A DNA stretch of 64,000 nt from Bradyrhizobium sp. Y36 (GTDB lineage Bacteria > Pseudomonadota > Alphaproteobacteria > Rhizobiales > Xanthobacteraceae), in assembly GCF_002531575.1 (NCBI RefSeq), contig NZ_NWTI01000012.1, positions 141,374-205,373 on the forward strand, written 5' to 3'. A program made the translations under genes and the position numbers. Of the stretch, positions 56,413 to 64,000 are shown in pieces. A model generated the notes under the pieces. It was not told the origin of the DNA. It made no database searches and saw nothing but the letters and a program-made list of their open reading frames with translations. Positions within the stretch are counted from its first letter, which is position 1. Each line of letters begins with the position of its first letter.

Positions 56413-59400
56413 ATGACGGGACCGGCGAAGCGGTTGGCCGCAGCCAGAACGAAGCCTGACAGTGAAGTGGTGCCATTCCTCGCCGGTCGCGTCGACACGG
56501 TGCTTGAACCCGCGGAGTGGAGCATTTTTCGGATGCGACCCGTCCGGGCCGCACTTGGTTCGGTGTCGGTGGCCGCCCTCGCTCTGTCACTTGGCATCTC
56601 GACGGCCATGAAGGCGCAGGCGCAGGCCACCGGCGGTGGCGGCGGCACGGGTTTCAGCACCAGCAACGACAACACGGGCGGCAGCGGCGGTGCCGCAGAC
56701 ACGGCTGGCGAAGACGGACACGGAGGCGGCGGCAGCGGTGGCGCGGCCGGCACGTCGGCATCGCCGACCGGCGGCGCAGGCGGTGCCGGCAGCGGCGGCT
56801 TCGGCGGATCTGGCGGTGGCGGCGGCGGTGGCGGCGCCACCGGTCCGTTCCCCGACGCGGTTCTCCCGTTCACGCGCATCGGCGGTGACGGAGGTGTCGG
56901 CGGCGTCGGCGCCAACGGCGGCGTCATCTCCAGCGGTGGCGGTGGCGGCGGCGCCGGTGGCGATGCATCGCGGTTCGGGGCTTTACCCGGCGTGACCGTC
57001 ATCCTGACCGATCGCATCGGTGGCAATGGCGGCAATGGCGGCGCGGCCACGCTGGCCAGCGGCGGCGGGGGTGGCGGCGGCGGCGCGGGCGTGGTGCTCC
57101 TGGACTCCGGCACGCTCGAGATTTTCCGCAACGTGACCGGCGGCGCGGGCGGGGCCGGCGGGGGTGGCGGCATCATCGGCACGGGCGGCACCGGCGGCAC
57201 GGGCTCCGGCGGCGCGGCCGGCGGTGTCGGCGGCAGCGGAGTTGGTGGTGGCGGCGGTGGTGGCGCCGGCATCGTCATGCAGCAGGGCGGCAGCCTGATC
57301 ATCGACAGCGGCTTCTTCATTCGCGGCGGTGCCGGCGGCACCGGTGCGCAAGGCGGCGCCGGTGGCGCGGGCATCGTCGGCGGCGCCGGCGGAAACACCG
57401 CGGTCATCGTTGCCGGCTTCGTCGTCGGCGGGCTCGGCGGCGATGGCGTGACGCGCGCCAACGCGATCTCGCTGTTCGGCAGCGACAACCGCCTGGAGAT
57501 CGATGGCCACCCGATCTTCGGCTCCGGTCTCTTCACCGGCAATGTCGTGGTGTCCGGCGGCGGCAGCAACAATGTGCTGGCGCTCGGCGGCAGCGTCGAT
57601 GCCGATTTCGACGTGTCGCAGATCGGCCCGGCGGGGCAATATCGCGGCTTCGACACCTTCCAGAAGACCGGCACCAGCACCTGGACGCTGTTCGGCAGCG
57701 GTAGCCAGAACTGGTCGGTCGATTCGGGCGTGCTCCGGGCCGACACCGGCAGTCTCACCGGCAACGTCACCTTCGCCACCGGCGCAGGCACGCGCGGCGT
57801 CACCTTCGACCAGAATTCCAGCGGCATCTATGCCGGCACGATGTCCGGCGACGGCGCTCTGACCAAGGCCGGCACCGGCACGCTGACGCTGACCGGCACG
57901 CACGGCTATACCGGCGGAACGACGATCCAGGGCGGCACCTTGCAACTCGGCGATGCCACCCACGTTGCCACGATCGTCGGCGCGGTCACGGTGAATGCGT
58001 CAGGCGGTCTCGATCTCGTCAACGCCAACACCGCCGGCATTACGACCATCACCAATGACGGCCTCACGCGCTTCTTCGGCAACACCAGTCCGGCCAGCAT
58101 GGCGATCAGCAACGGCGCCGCCGGCAAGGTGGATGTCAGCGGCAGCACCGGGCCGGCCGGCGATGGCAGGCTCGCGGTGGGATCGATCGCAGGCGCGGGC
58201 CTGTTCTTCCTCGGCAATCGCGAGACCACCGTCGGCGGCAACGACGCCTCGACCACCGTCAGCGGCGTGATTTCCGACGGCAATTCCGCAGGGAGCGGAG
58301 CCAGCGGCGGATCGCTGGTGAAAGTCGGCGCCGGCACGCTGACGCTCTCGGGCGTCAACAGCTACACCGGCGGCACGACGATCGCGGCCGGCGTGCTCTC
58401 GGTCGCGGCCGACGCCAATCTCGGCGGCGCCGCGGGCGCGCTCAGCTTCAACGGCGGCACGCTGGCGAGCACCGGCAGCTTCGACAGCGCGCGCACGGTG
58501 ACGCTGGCACGGGCCGGCCGCTTCGACGTCGCCGCAGCAACCACGCTCGGCCTCACCGGCGTGGTCGCAGGCAGCGGCGACCTGATCAAGCTCGGCGCCG
58601 GCACGCTGCGGCTCGACAATGGCGGCAACGCCTATGGCAACACCTTCGTGCAGGCCGGCACGCTGATCGGGAATGCGGGCTCGATCTCGGGCACCATCGG
58701 CAACGCCGGCACGGTGGTGTTCCAGCAGAGCAGCGACGCCAGCTTTGCCGGCGACATCCTCGCCTTCAACGGCGTGCGCGGCGGCATGGTCAAGCAAGGC
58801 GCCGGGATCTTGAATCTGGCCGGAAGCTCCGCGCTCGACTGGACCATCGCAGCCGGAGGTCTGGTCACCGCCGCCGAGCGCTTCGGCGGCAACGCGGCGA
58901 TCAATGCCGGTGCCGCGCTGACCTTCGGCCAGAGCGTCAATGCAGCCTATGCCGGCGTGCTGTCGGGATCCGGCAACGTCCACAAGGCGGGCTCGGGCGC
59001 GCTCAACCTGACCGGCAATTCCGCGGGCTTTACCGGCGCGACGCTGGTCGATGCCGGCCTGCTGTCGGTCAACGGATCGCTCGCCAATTCCGCCGTCGCC
59101 GTCGCGGCCGGAGCCGCGCTCGGCGGCAACGGCACCGTCGCCGACACCGTCGTCGCCGGCACGATTGCGCCCGGCAACTCGATCGGCACGCTGCACGTCG
59201 CGGGCAACATCACCTTCAATCCGGGTTCGACCTACAACGTCGAGCTCAGCGCCGGCGGTCAGTCCGACCTCGTCGGCGCCACCGGTTCGGCCACCGTCAA
59301 TGGCGGCACGGTGCAGATCGCCAATGTGGCAGGGTCGTACAAGCTCGGTGCCCGCTACACCATCGTTACGGCGACCGGTGGCGTCACCGGCACGTTCGCA

Positions 59401-60669
59401 AGCCTGACGGCGCCAACGGCAAGGTGGGCGCCGTTCCTGGCCTTCGCGCTGGCCTACGATCCAAACGCGGTCTATCTCGACGTCACGCGCAACGGCGCGC
59501 TGTTCACTTCGGTGGCGCAGACGCGCAACCAGATCGCCACGGCCGGCGCGCTCGACAGCCTGCCGCAATCCGGTTCGTTCATGACCGCGGTCGCGCAGCT
59601 CGACGCGCCGGGAGCCCGCAATGCGTTCGACCAGCTCTCCGGCGAGATGCACGCCTCGGTCGCCACCGCACTGGTCGAGGGCAGCGGCTTCGTGCGCGAC
59701 AGCGCCACGAGCCGCATCCGCGGCGCCTTCGACGCCATCGGCGCAACGCGCACCCCGGTGATGGCCTTCGCCGAACCCGTGCAAGGCGGTCCCGCCATGG
59801 CCTTCGCATCGCTCGATTCCACCAAAGCCGCGCCGGCGTCCCATGAGCGCTTCACGCTGTGGGGACAGGGTTTTGGTGGCTGGGGTCATACCGGCAGTGA
59901 CGGCAACGCAGCTCGCCTCAACCGGTCCACCGCAGGCTTCGTCACCGGCGGCGACGCGCCGGTGCTCGACAGCGGCCGCCTCGGCCTGATGGCCGGCTAC
60001 AGCCGGACCTCGTTCGACGTCAGGGACCGCGGCTCTTCGGGCGCCAGCGACAATTATCATCTCGGGCTCTATGGCGGCGCGCAGTGGGGCCGTGTCGGCT
60101 TCCGCAGCGGTGCCGCCTATACCTGGCACGACATCTCGACCGCCCGCTCCATGGCCATCACCGGCTTCAGCGACAGCCTGAAGGCGGACCACCGGGCTGC
60201 GACGGCGCAGATCTTCGGTGAGTTCGGCTACGGCTTGCGCGCCGGCAAGTCCGGCCTCGAGCCCTTCGTCAATCTGGCCCACGTCAACTTCCGCAACGAC
60301 GGTTTCGCAGAGACCGGCGGCGCGGCGGCCCTGCATGGGGCGAGCGGCAGCATCGCCACCACTTTCACGACGCTGGGGCTTCATGCCTCGACCGAATTCA
60401 CGCTGTTTGGCGCGGCCCTGACCGCGCGCGCCACGCCCGGCTGGCGTCATGCCTTCGGCGACACGTTGCCGCTGTCGACCTTCACGTTCGCCGGCAGCGC
60501 GCCCTTCACCGTCGCGGGCGTGCCAATCGCCAGGGATGCGCTGGTGCTCGACGCCGGACTGGATGTCGCATTGGCGCGCAACATCACGCTCGGCATCGCC
60601 TATGGCGGACAGTTCGGAAGCGGTGCGGCCGACCAGAATGTCAAAGGCACGCTCGCGGTCAGATTCTAG
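56413..60669 (+). CDS. Autotransporter with glycine-rich N-terminal passenger and autotransporter-associated beta-strand repeats
   Basis: 1418 residues, type Va secretion. ATG 56413 follows AGAAGGGG; an inner ATG at 56533 begins a standard signal peptide (MRPVRAALGSVSVAALALSL, then AQAQA), so the first 40 residues may be an extended signal. Residues about 75-340 are very Gly-rich with GGxGG tracts resembling PGRS sequences. Then come several PF12951-type repeats (GTGTLTLTGTHGYTGGTTIQ near 490, GAGTLTLSGVNSYTGGTTIA near 640). The beta barrel starts near 1146 (ERFTLWGQGFGGWGHTG) and ends in TLAVRF, with the required C-terminal Phe. Probably a surface adhesin or matrix protein; no protease or esterase motif seen. 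Confidence 0.92.
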   Translation: MTGPAKRLAAARTKPDSEVVPFLAGRVDTVLEPAEWSIFRMRPVRAALGSVSVAALALSLGISTAMKAQAQATGGGGGTGFSTSNDNTGGSGGAADTAGEDGHGGGGSGGAAGTSASPTGGAGGAGSGGFGGSGGGGGGGGATGPFPDAVLPFTRIGGDGGVGGVGANGGVISSGGGGGGAGGDASRFGALPGVTVILTDRIGGNGGNGGAATLASGGGGGGGGAGVVLLDSGTLEIFRNVTGGAGGAGGGGGIIGTGGTGGTGSGGAAGGVGGSGVGGGGGGGAGIVMQQGGSLIIDSGFFIRGGAGGTGAQGGAGGAGIVGGAGGNTAVIVAGFVVGGLGGDGVTRANAISLFGSDNRLEIDGHPIFGSGLFTGNVVVSGGGSNNVLALGGSVDADFDVSQIGPAGQYRGFDTFQKTGTSTWTLFGSGSQNWSVDSGVLRADTGSLTGNVTFATGAGTRGVTFDQNSSGIYAGTMSGDGALTKAGTGTLTLTGTHGYTGGTTIQGGTLQLGDATHVATIVGAVTVNASGGLDLVNANTAGITTITNDGLTRFFGNTSPASMAISNGAAGKVDVSGSTGPAGDGRLAVGSIAGAGLFFLGNRETTVGGNDASTTVSGVISDGNSAGSGASGGSLVKVGAGTLTLSGVNSYTGGTTIAAGVLSVAADANLGGAAGALSFNGGTLASTGSFDSARTVTLARAGRFDVAAATTLGLTGVVAGSGDLIKLGAGTLRLDNGGNAYGNTFVQAGTLIGNAGSISGTIGNAGTVVFQQSSDASFAGDILAFNGVRGGMVKQGAGILNLAGSSALDWTIAAGGLVTAAERFGGNAAINAGAALTFGQSVNAAYAGVLSGSGNVHKAGSGALNLTGNSAGFTGATLVDAGLLSVNGSLANSAVAVAAGAALGGNGTVADTVVAGTIAPGNSIGTLHVAGNITFNPGSTYNVELSAGGQSDLVGATGSATVNGGTVQIANVAGSYKLGARYTIVTATGGVTGTFASLTAPTARWAPFLAFALAYDPNAVYLDVTRNGALFTSVAQTRNQIATAGALDSLPQSGSFMTAVAQLDAPGARNAFDQLSGEMHASVATALVEGSGFVRDSATSRIRGAFDAIGATRTPVMAFAEPVQGGPAMAFASLDSTKAAPASHERFTLWGQGFGGWGHTGSDGNAARLNRSTAGFVTGGDAPVLDSGRLGLMAGYSRTSFDVRDRGSSGASDNYHLGLYGGAQWGRVGFRSGAAYTWHDISTARSMAITGFSDSLKADHRAATAQIFGEFGYGLRAGKSGLEPFVNLAHVNFRNDGFAETGGAAALHGASGSIATTFTTLGLHASTEFTLFGAALTARATPGWRHAFGDTLPLSTFTFAGSAPFTVAGVPIARDALVLDAGLDVALARNITLGIAYGGQFGSGAADQNVKGTLAVRF

Positions 60670-60795
60670 AACATGATCTGCATCGACGCTGCCCGCCCGG
60701 CAAGCCCACCTGTAATCTGCTTCACATGCAAATCGCGCCAATGACGTTAGATGAATCAGGCCCCGCTATCGCGCGCGGCCGGTTCGGAGCTGGCG

Positions 60796-60954
60796 ATGAT
60801 GACTGCATTGGCAAGGGCAATATCCCGCGCGACGCGAACCAATGTCGACGTCGAAACGCTGAAGGTGCTCGTGATTTTCGCGGGCGCGGGCCTGCTGTTG
60901 TCGCTCGTCGCCGTCATGATCTACAAACAGGCCGCCAGCGCGGCCTTGTTTTGA
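60796..60954 (+). CDS. Small single-helix membrane protein
   Basis: 52 residues. ATG 60796 with GGAG 6 bp upstream. An amphipathic basic N-terminal part (MMTALARAISRATRTNVDVE) is followed by a helix, VLVIFAGAGLLLSLVAVMIY, and a short tail KQAASAALF. Similar single-pass proteins with a T/R-rich N terminus are common in Bradyrhizobium, from memory. Function unknown. Confidence 0.65.
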   Translation: MMTALARAISRATRTNVDVETLKVLVIFAGAGLLLSLVAVMIYKQAASAALF

Positions 60955-61029
60955 GATCGCTCGCGGGGGCTCACCTCATATTTCCGTCTCAATGAGTCGC
61001 TCCAATCCTGTTGCCGGCAGGAGGAGCCA

Positions 61030-61347
61030 TTGAGAGCTGCGCTGGTCTCATTGTTCGTCATGTTGCCGTTCGCGGCATCCGCTCAGGCGGAGCGGGAGGA
61101 AGCGTCCGTTTCCCGTCTCAGAGCTTGCGTCCGCGCGCACGCCGCTGATGCACAAGCCGTCGGCGTTCGGACCCCCGGCGAGGCCGAGAGCTACTTCATC
61201 GACAAGTGCGTTCCGCTGTTCGGGATGTTCCTGAACCCGAACAGGATCCCGACAGAAGAGGTCGGTCCGCTGGCGCCCGGAATTTATCGCAAGGCCATCG
61301 AGCAGGAATGGCGTGCCTTTCTCGAAGGGGCGAACGGGCAACGCTGA
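61030..61347 (+). CDS. Small secreted protein of unknown function
   Basis: 105 residues. TTG start at 61030 with GAGGAG 3 bp upstream, otherwise unexplained by any ATG. The signal peptide RAALVSLFVMLPFAASAQA is present. The mature part is helical with two cysteines (RLRACVRAHAADAQA and FIDKCVPLFGMF) likely bonded. The pattern 'C...ha..a...GV.tp.eA..yfi.kC.pl' is seen in many rhizobial hypothetical proteins. A rarely used TTG start lowers confidence in the exact start. Confidence 0.72.
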   Translation: MRAALVSLFVMLPFAASAQAEREEASVSRLRACVRAHAADAQAVGVRTPGEAESYFIDKCVPLFGMFLNPNRIPTEEVGPLAPGIYRKAIEQEWRAFLEGANGQR

Positions 61348-61469
61348 GTTTGCAGATGTTTCTGCAACGACCGAACCGCAACGGGGCCCGCCATCATCGA
61401 ACTGTCACCGCCTTGTCATTCGTGCTCTATCGATCACTGTTTCCTTCGCCGCGCATCGTGGAGGCTGAT

Positions 61470-62783
61470 ATGCATCTGACCGAGACAATTTCGTCCGACC
61501 GCCGGGCGATCCTGAGGGGCTTTGCGGCCGCAGCCGTCACGTCGCTGGCGGCACCGGCGATGGCGGCCGAGACTCTTCCGGCGGCGCCGACCGGAGCGGG
61601 CGGCGCCACCGACAAGGCCTATTGGGCTGACGTCAAGCGGCTCTATGCCGTGACGCCGGATGTCGTCAATCTCGAGAACGGCTATTGGGGGATCATGACC
61701 GAGCCGGTGCGGCGCGAGTTCATTCGCCAGTCCGACATGATCAACTATCAGAACACCTATTACGCGCGGCAGCGCGCAGGTGCGGATTTCGAGGCCGTGC
61801 GCACCAGGGTGGCGGAGGCGGTCGGCGCGGCGGTGGAGGAGATCGCGCTCACCCGCGGCGCGACCGAGGCGCTGCAGCTCCTCATCGGCGGCTACAACAG
61901 GCTGAAGCCCGGTGACGGCGTGCTCTATGCCGATCTCGACTATGATTCGATGCAGTATGCGATGAACGCGCTTCGGGCGCGCCGTGGTGTCGACGTGGTC
62001 AAGTTCGACGTGCCGGAGCCAGCCACGCGCCAGGCCGTGCTCGACGCCTATGCCCGCGCCATCGAGGCCAATCCGAAGACGCGGCTTCTGCTCCTGACCC
62101 ATGTCAGCCATCGCACCGGCTTCGTCATGCCGGTCGCCGAGCTCGCCCGCATGGCGAAGGCCAAGGGCATCGACACCATCGTCGACGCTGCGCATTCCTG
62201 GGGACAGATCGATTTCAAGGTGAGTGAGCTCGAAGCCGATTTCGTCGGCTTCAATCTGCACAAATGGATCGGGGCGCCGCTCGGTGTGGGGTTCCTCTAC
62301 ATCAGGAAGGACCGCCTCGCCGCCATCGATCGCGACATGGGCGACGAGGATTTTGCGGAGGCCGATATCCGCTCGCGGGTTCATACCGGCACGGTCAATT
62401 TCGCCACGGTGCTGACGGTGCCGACGGCGGTGGCGCTGCATCAGCAGATCGGCGCCGCGGCAAAGCAGGCCCGGCTGCGCTATCTCAGGGATTACTGGGT
62501 GAGTCGCGCCCGCGGTTTCAAGGACATCGAGATCCTGACGCCGGATGAAGCCGGCTCATACGGCGCGATCACGTCCTTCCGCCTCGCCGGCAAGACTGGC
62601 AAGGCCGACAACGAGGCCATCGTGGTGAAGCTCCGCGACAGCCACAAGGTCATGACGGTGCGCCGGGCCGGCGTCGCCAAGGGCCAGTGCATCCGCGTGA
62701 CGCCGGCGCTCTTTACCGACGAGGCCGATCTCGATCGCCTGGTCGAGGCGCTGGCCGTCGTCACCGGCACGAAGACGGGCTGA
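61470..62783 (+). CDS. Tat-exported class V aminotransferase-fold PLP enzyme
   Basis: 437 residues. The N terminus SSDRRAILRGFAAAAVTSLA followed by APAMA is a twin-arginine signal (RRAILR). Fold-type I core: NLENGYWGIM, LTRGATEALQLLIGGYNRLK (cofactor phosphate region), LLTHVSHRTGFVMPV, IVDAAHSWGQIDF (PLP-ring Asp, His) and FNLHKWIGAPLGVGFLYI carrying the Schiff-base Lys. It resembles isopenicillin-N-epimerase/cysteine desulfurase-like enzymes, but the reaction is unknown. Tat export fits a cofactor-containing enzyme that folds in the cytoplasm. GGAGGC precedes the ATG. Confidence 0.9.
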   Translation: MHLTETISSDRRAILRGFAAAAVTSLAAPAMAAETLPAAPTGAGGATDKAYWADVKRLYAVTPDVVNLENGYWGIMTEPVRREFIRQSDMINYQNTYYARQRAGADFEAVRTRVAEAVGAAVEEIALTRGATEALQLLIGGYNRLKPGDGVLYADLDYDSMQYAMNALRARRGVDVVKFDVPEPATRQAVLDAYARAIEANPKTRLLLLTHVSHRTGFVMPVAELARMAKAKGIDTIVDAAHSWGQIDFKVSELEADFVGFNLHKWIGAPLGVGFLYIRKDRLAAIDRDMGDEDFAEADIRSRVHTGTVNFATVLTVPTAVALHQQIGAAAKQARLRYLRDYWVSRARGFKDIEILTPDEAGSYGAITSFRLAGKTGKADNEAIVVKLRDSHKVMTVRRAGVAKGQCIRVTPALFTDEADLDRLVEALAVVTGTKTG

Positions 62784-62975
62784 AGCTGCGCGAGGCGAGA
62801 GCGGTGGCGTCCGGCGTCAACTGCGCTTGACGGACTGGATCAGGTCCCGGTCGCGCGACCGCTGGAGATCGCGCGCCAATTCTGTTCGGACCGGCGTTGT
62901 CGGGCTACAAGACCAGCCTATCCAACGGTCGCCGATTTGCGCCTGGGCCGCGACGGCATGCGTAGGAGATGGCTC

Positions 62976-63818
62976 GTGCCTTACGACAAGAAAGCCCTTG
63001 CGATCCTTCTCGAGGCCTATTGGTCGCCAAGGGGCTGGAAGCAGGACGGGCCGGTTGATCGGGCAGATTTCGAATATGCCCGTCAAGCCGGTTACATGTT
63101 CGATTCCGTTGCAGTGACGCACGACGACATCGTCACGCGGCTCGTCTCCGTTCGTGCCCGCATCAATCTGGAGCAGGTCGCGGACGCTTTCCTGGCCAGC
63201 CTCAGCACCCGCCGGCTCGACTTACGCTCGGCGCTGGGCAGCTTCTCCTGCGCCGCGCAGTTTCCTCGTCATCAACTCCTCGAACAGACCGCACGTCGCG
63301 TGCCGAGTGGCCGGCTGCATTGCCGCATCTGCGGGCGCTACGGTCACGCGAGCCCGGAGCCGGAGGACATCAACATTCTGAGCTTCGAGAGATGGAAATG
63401 GGGCGGCATTCGTCACGTCGATCCCCTGTACGGCTGGTTCGACCTGGCTCAGTTCGAGAAGGCCGATCCGGTCGCGCCGACGGAGGATGATTGTTCGATC
63501 CTGGCGGAGATTATCGACATTGCCGCCGGCCTCGCTCCGGACGCGAGGCCGAACGAGCTGGAAAGGCGCATTGGCAAGGTGATCAAGTCGAACCGCGCGG
63601 AGCGATGCGTCCTGATCCAGATTCTCGGCTATTGCGGCGTTCTGAAGCCGGCGGGCCGCAGCGGCTTCCTGCAGGCCTTTACGCCGGATGAGCTCCGGGA
63701 CCGGCCGGCCGATCACAGCAATGACTGGACCTACCCGGTGATCTGGTGGCGCGGCACGGACGGCATCGACCTCGATGTCCTCGGCCAGCTCTTTCCGAAA
63801 GTCGCGGCGATGGTCTGA
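62976..63818 (+). CDS. Hypothetical protein with a CxxC pair
   Basis: 280 residues. A GTG start at 62976 (MPYDKKALAILLEAYWSPRG) with AGGAGA 6 bp upstream; ATG 62958 is an alternative. No signal peptide. Segments: DRADFEYARQAGYMFDSVAV, a CRICG zinc-like pair in the middle, WKWGGIRHVDPLYGWFDLAQ, and a C-terminal NDWTYPVIWWRGTDGIDLDV. Rich in Trp and His; looks like a soluble cytoplasmic protein. I do not recognise the family; some similarity in style to stress- or damage-related hypothetical proteins, unproven. It is the last gene in the window. Confidence 0.78.
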   Translation: MPYDKKALAILLEAYWSPRGWKQDGPVDRADFEYARQAGYMFDSVAVTHDDIVTRLVSVRARINLEQVADAFLASLSTRRLDLRSALGSFSCAAQFPRHQLLEQTARRVPSGRLHCRICGRYGHASPEPEDINILSFERWKWGGIRHVDPLYGWFDLAQFEKADPVAPTEDDCSILAEIIDIAAGLAPDARPNELERRIGKVIKSNRAERCVLIQILGYCGVLKPAGRSGFLQAFTPDELRDRPADHSNDWTYPVIWWRGTDGIDLDVLGQLFPKVAAMV

Positions 63819-64000
63819 GAGTTGCGGGCGCGGGACGTCATCCGCCCAATCGACGATGCCGCCTGACGGCCACCCCGGTGCCACGTGCGTCGGGATCGCC
63901 TCGATCGCATGCGCGCAAGAGCGACGCTGGGCTAGGTTCTGTACTCAAACCCCCTTGTCGCCGCTGAGCCGGAGTGATTCAAGGCTTCCCAATGGAGGCT

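Noticed and set aside
56187..57827. Proline-rich 546-codon minus-strand frame with PPPPPAPP tracts
   Set aside because: It is the reverse reading of the GGxGG tract of the autotransporter; no start signal or signal peptide.
58000..60741. 913-codon minus-strand frame opposite the autotransporter
   Set aside because: Composition artefact of the antisense strand; no recognisable domain.

Overview
The window reads as chromosome of a Bradyrhizobium-type alphaproteobacterium (order Hyphomicrobiales). The evidence is the high GC with strong GC3 bias, the ffs-dnaX-ebfC-recR order, the def-fmt-truA-dapE-dapD and argB-engB-yidC-rnpA-rpmH blocks, and many about 100-bp palindromic intergenic elements of the kind common in Bradyrhizobium and Rhodopseudomonas. 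The genus is inferred from pattern recognition; no search was run.

Left half (1-36 kb) is mostly housekeeping. It holds the 3' part of a UDP-glucose dehydrogenase gene, the helicase hrpB, an exported-type aspartic protease and a small MNT/HepT toxin-antitoxin-like pair. Next come a phosphomannomutase/phosphoglucomutase, an Lrp regulator, a PfkB kinase, nudC and a HIT protein. A five-gene operon follows (polar amino-acid ABC transporter, short-chain dehydrogenase with an altered active site, enolase-superfamily enzyme), then the SRP RNA with dnaX-ebfC-recR and ampG. A GIY-YIG gene bracketed by direct repeats precedes rmuC/def/fmt/truA. Then come lysine and arginine biosynthesis genes (dapE, dapD, argB), ribosome and membrane biogenesis genes (engB, yidC, rnpA, rpmH) and a sensor kinase. 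At least sixteen palindromic repeat elements are scattered here.

The repeats stop at about 36.19 kb, just before a tRNA-Arg(ACG) gene. About 0.5 kb downstream lies a 55-bp degenerate copy of the tRNA 3' half, with only queD between: an attL/attR-like arrangement. I saw no palindromic repeats of this family from 36.2 to 64 kb.

Right half (37-64 kb) looks accessory. It has an IclR-controlled acyl-CoA catabolic operon with a Bug-type solute-binding protein, two tandem Rnk-like proteins, a methyltransferase plus zinc dehydrogenase pair, and an MFS permease facing an internally deleted LysR regulator. A compact polysaccharide locus follows (Wzz/BY-kinase-like protein, GH5 glycosidase, Wzy-like polymerase). 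Then come three separately transcribed small secreted Gly/Ser proteins, two sharing a GTGGS-type repeat, lying directly upstream of a 1418-residue glycine-rich autotransporter. The end holds small envelope proteins, a Tat-exported PLP enzyme and an unknown protein.

The most interesting signals are: the Gly/Ser repeat proteins beside the Gly-rich autotransporter (a candidate surface-matrix system); the repeat-flanked AT-rich GIY-YIG cassette; the tRNA-Arg remnant that coincides with the end of repeat-rich DNA; and an abrupt base-composition change inside fmt.
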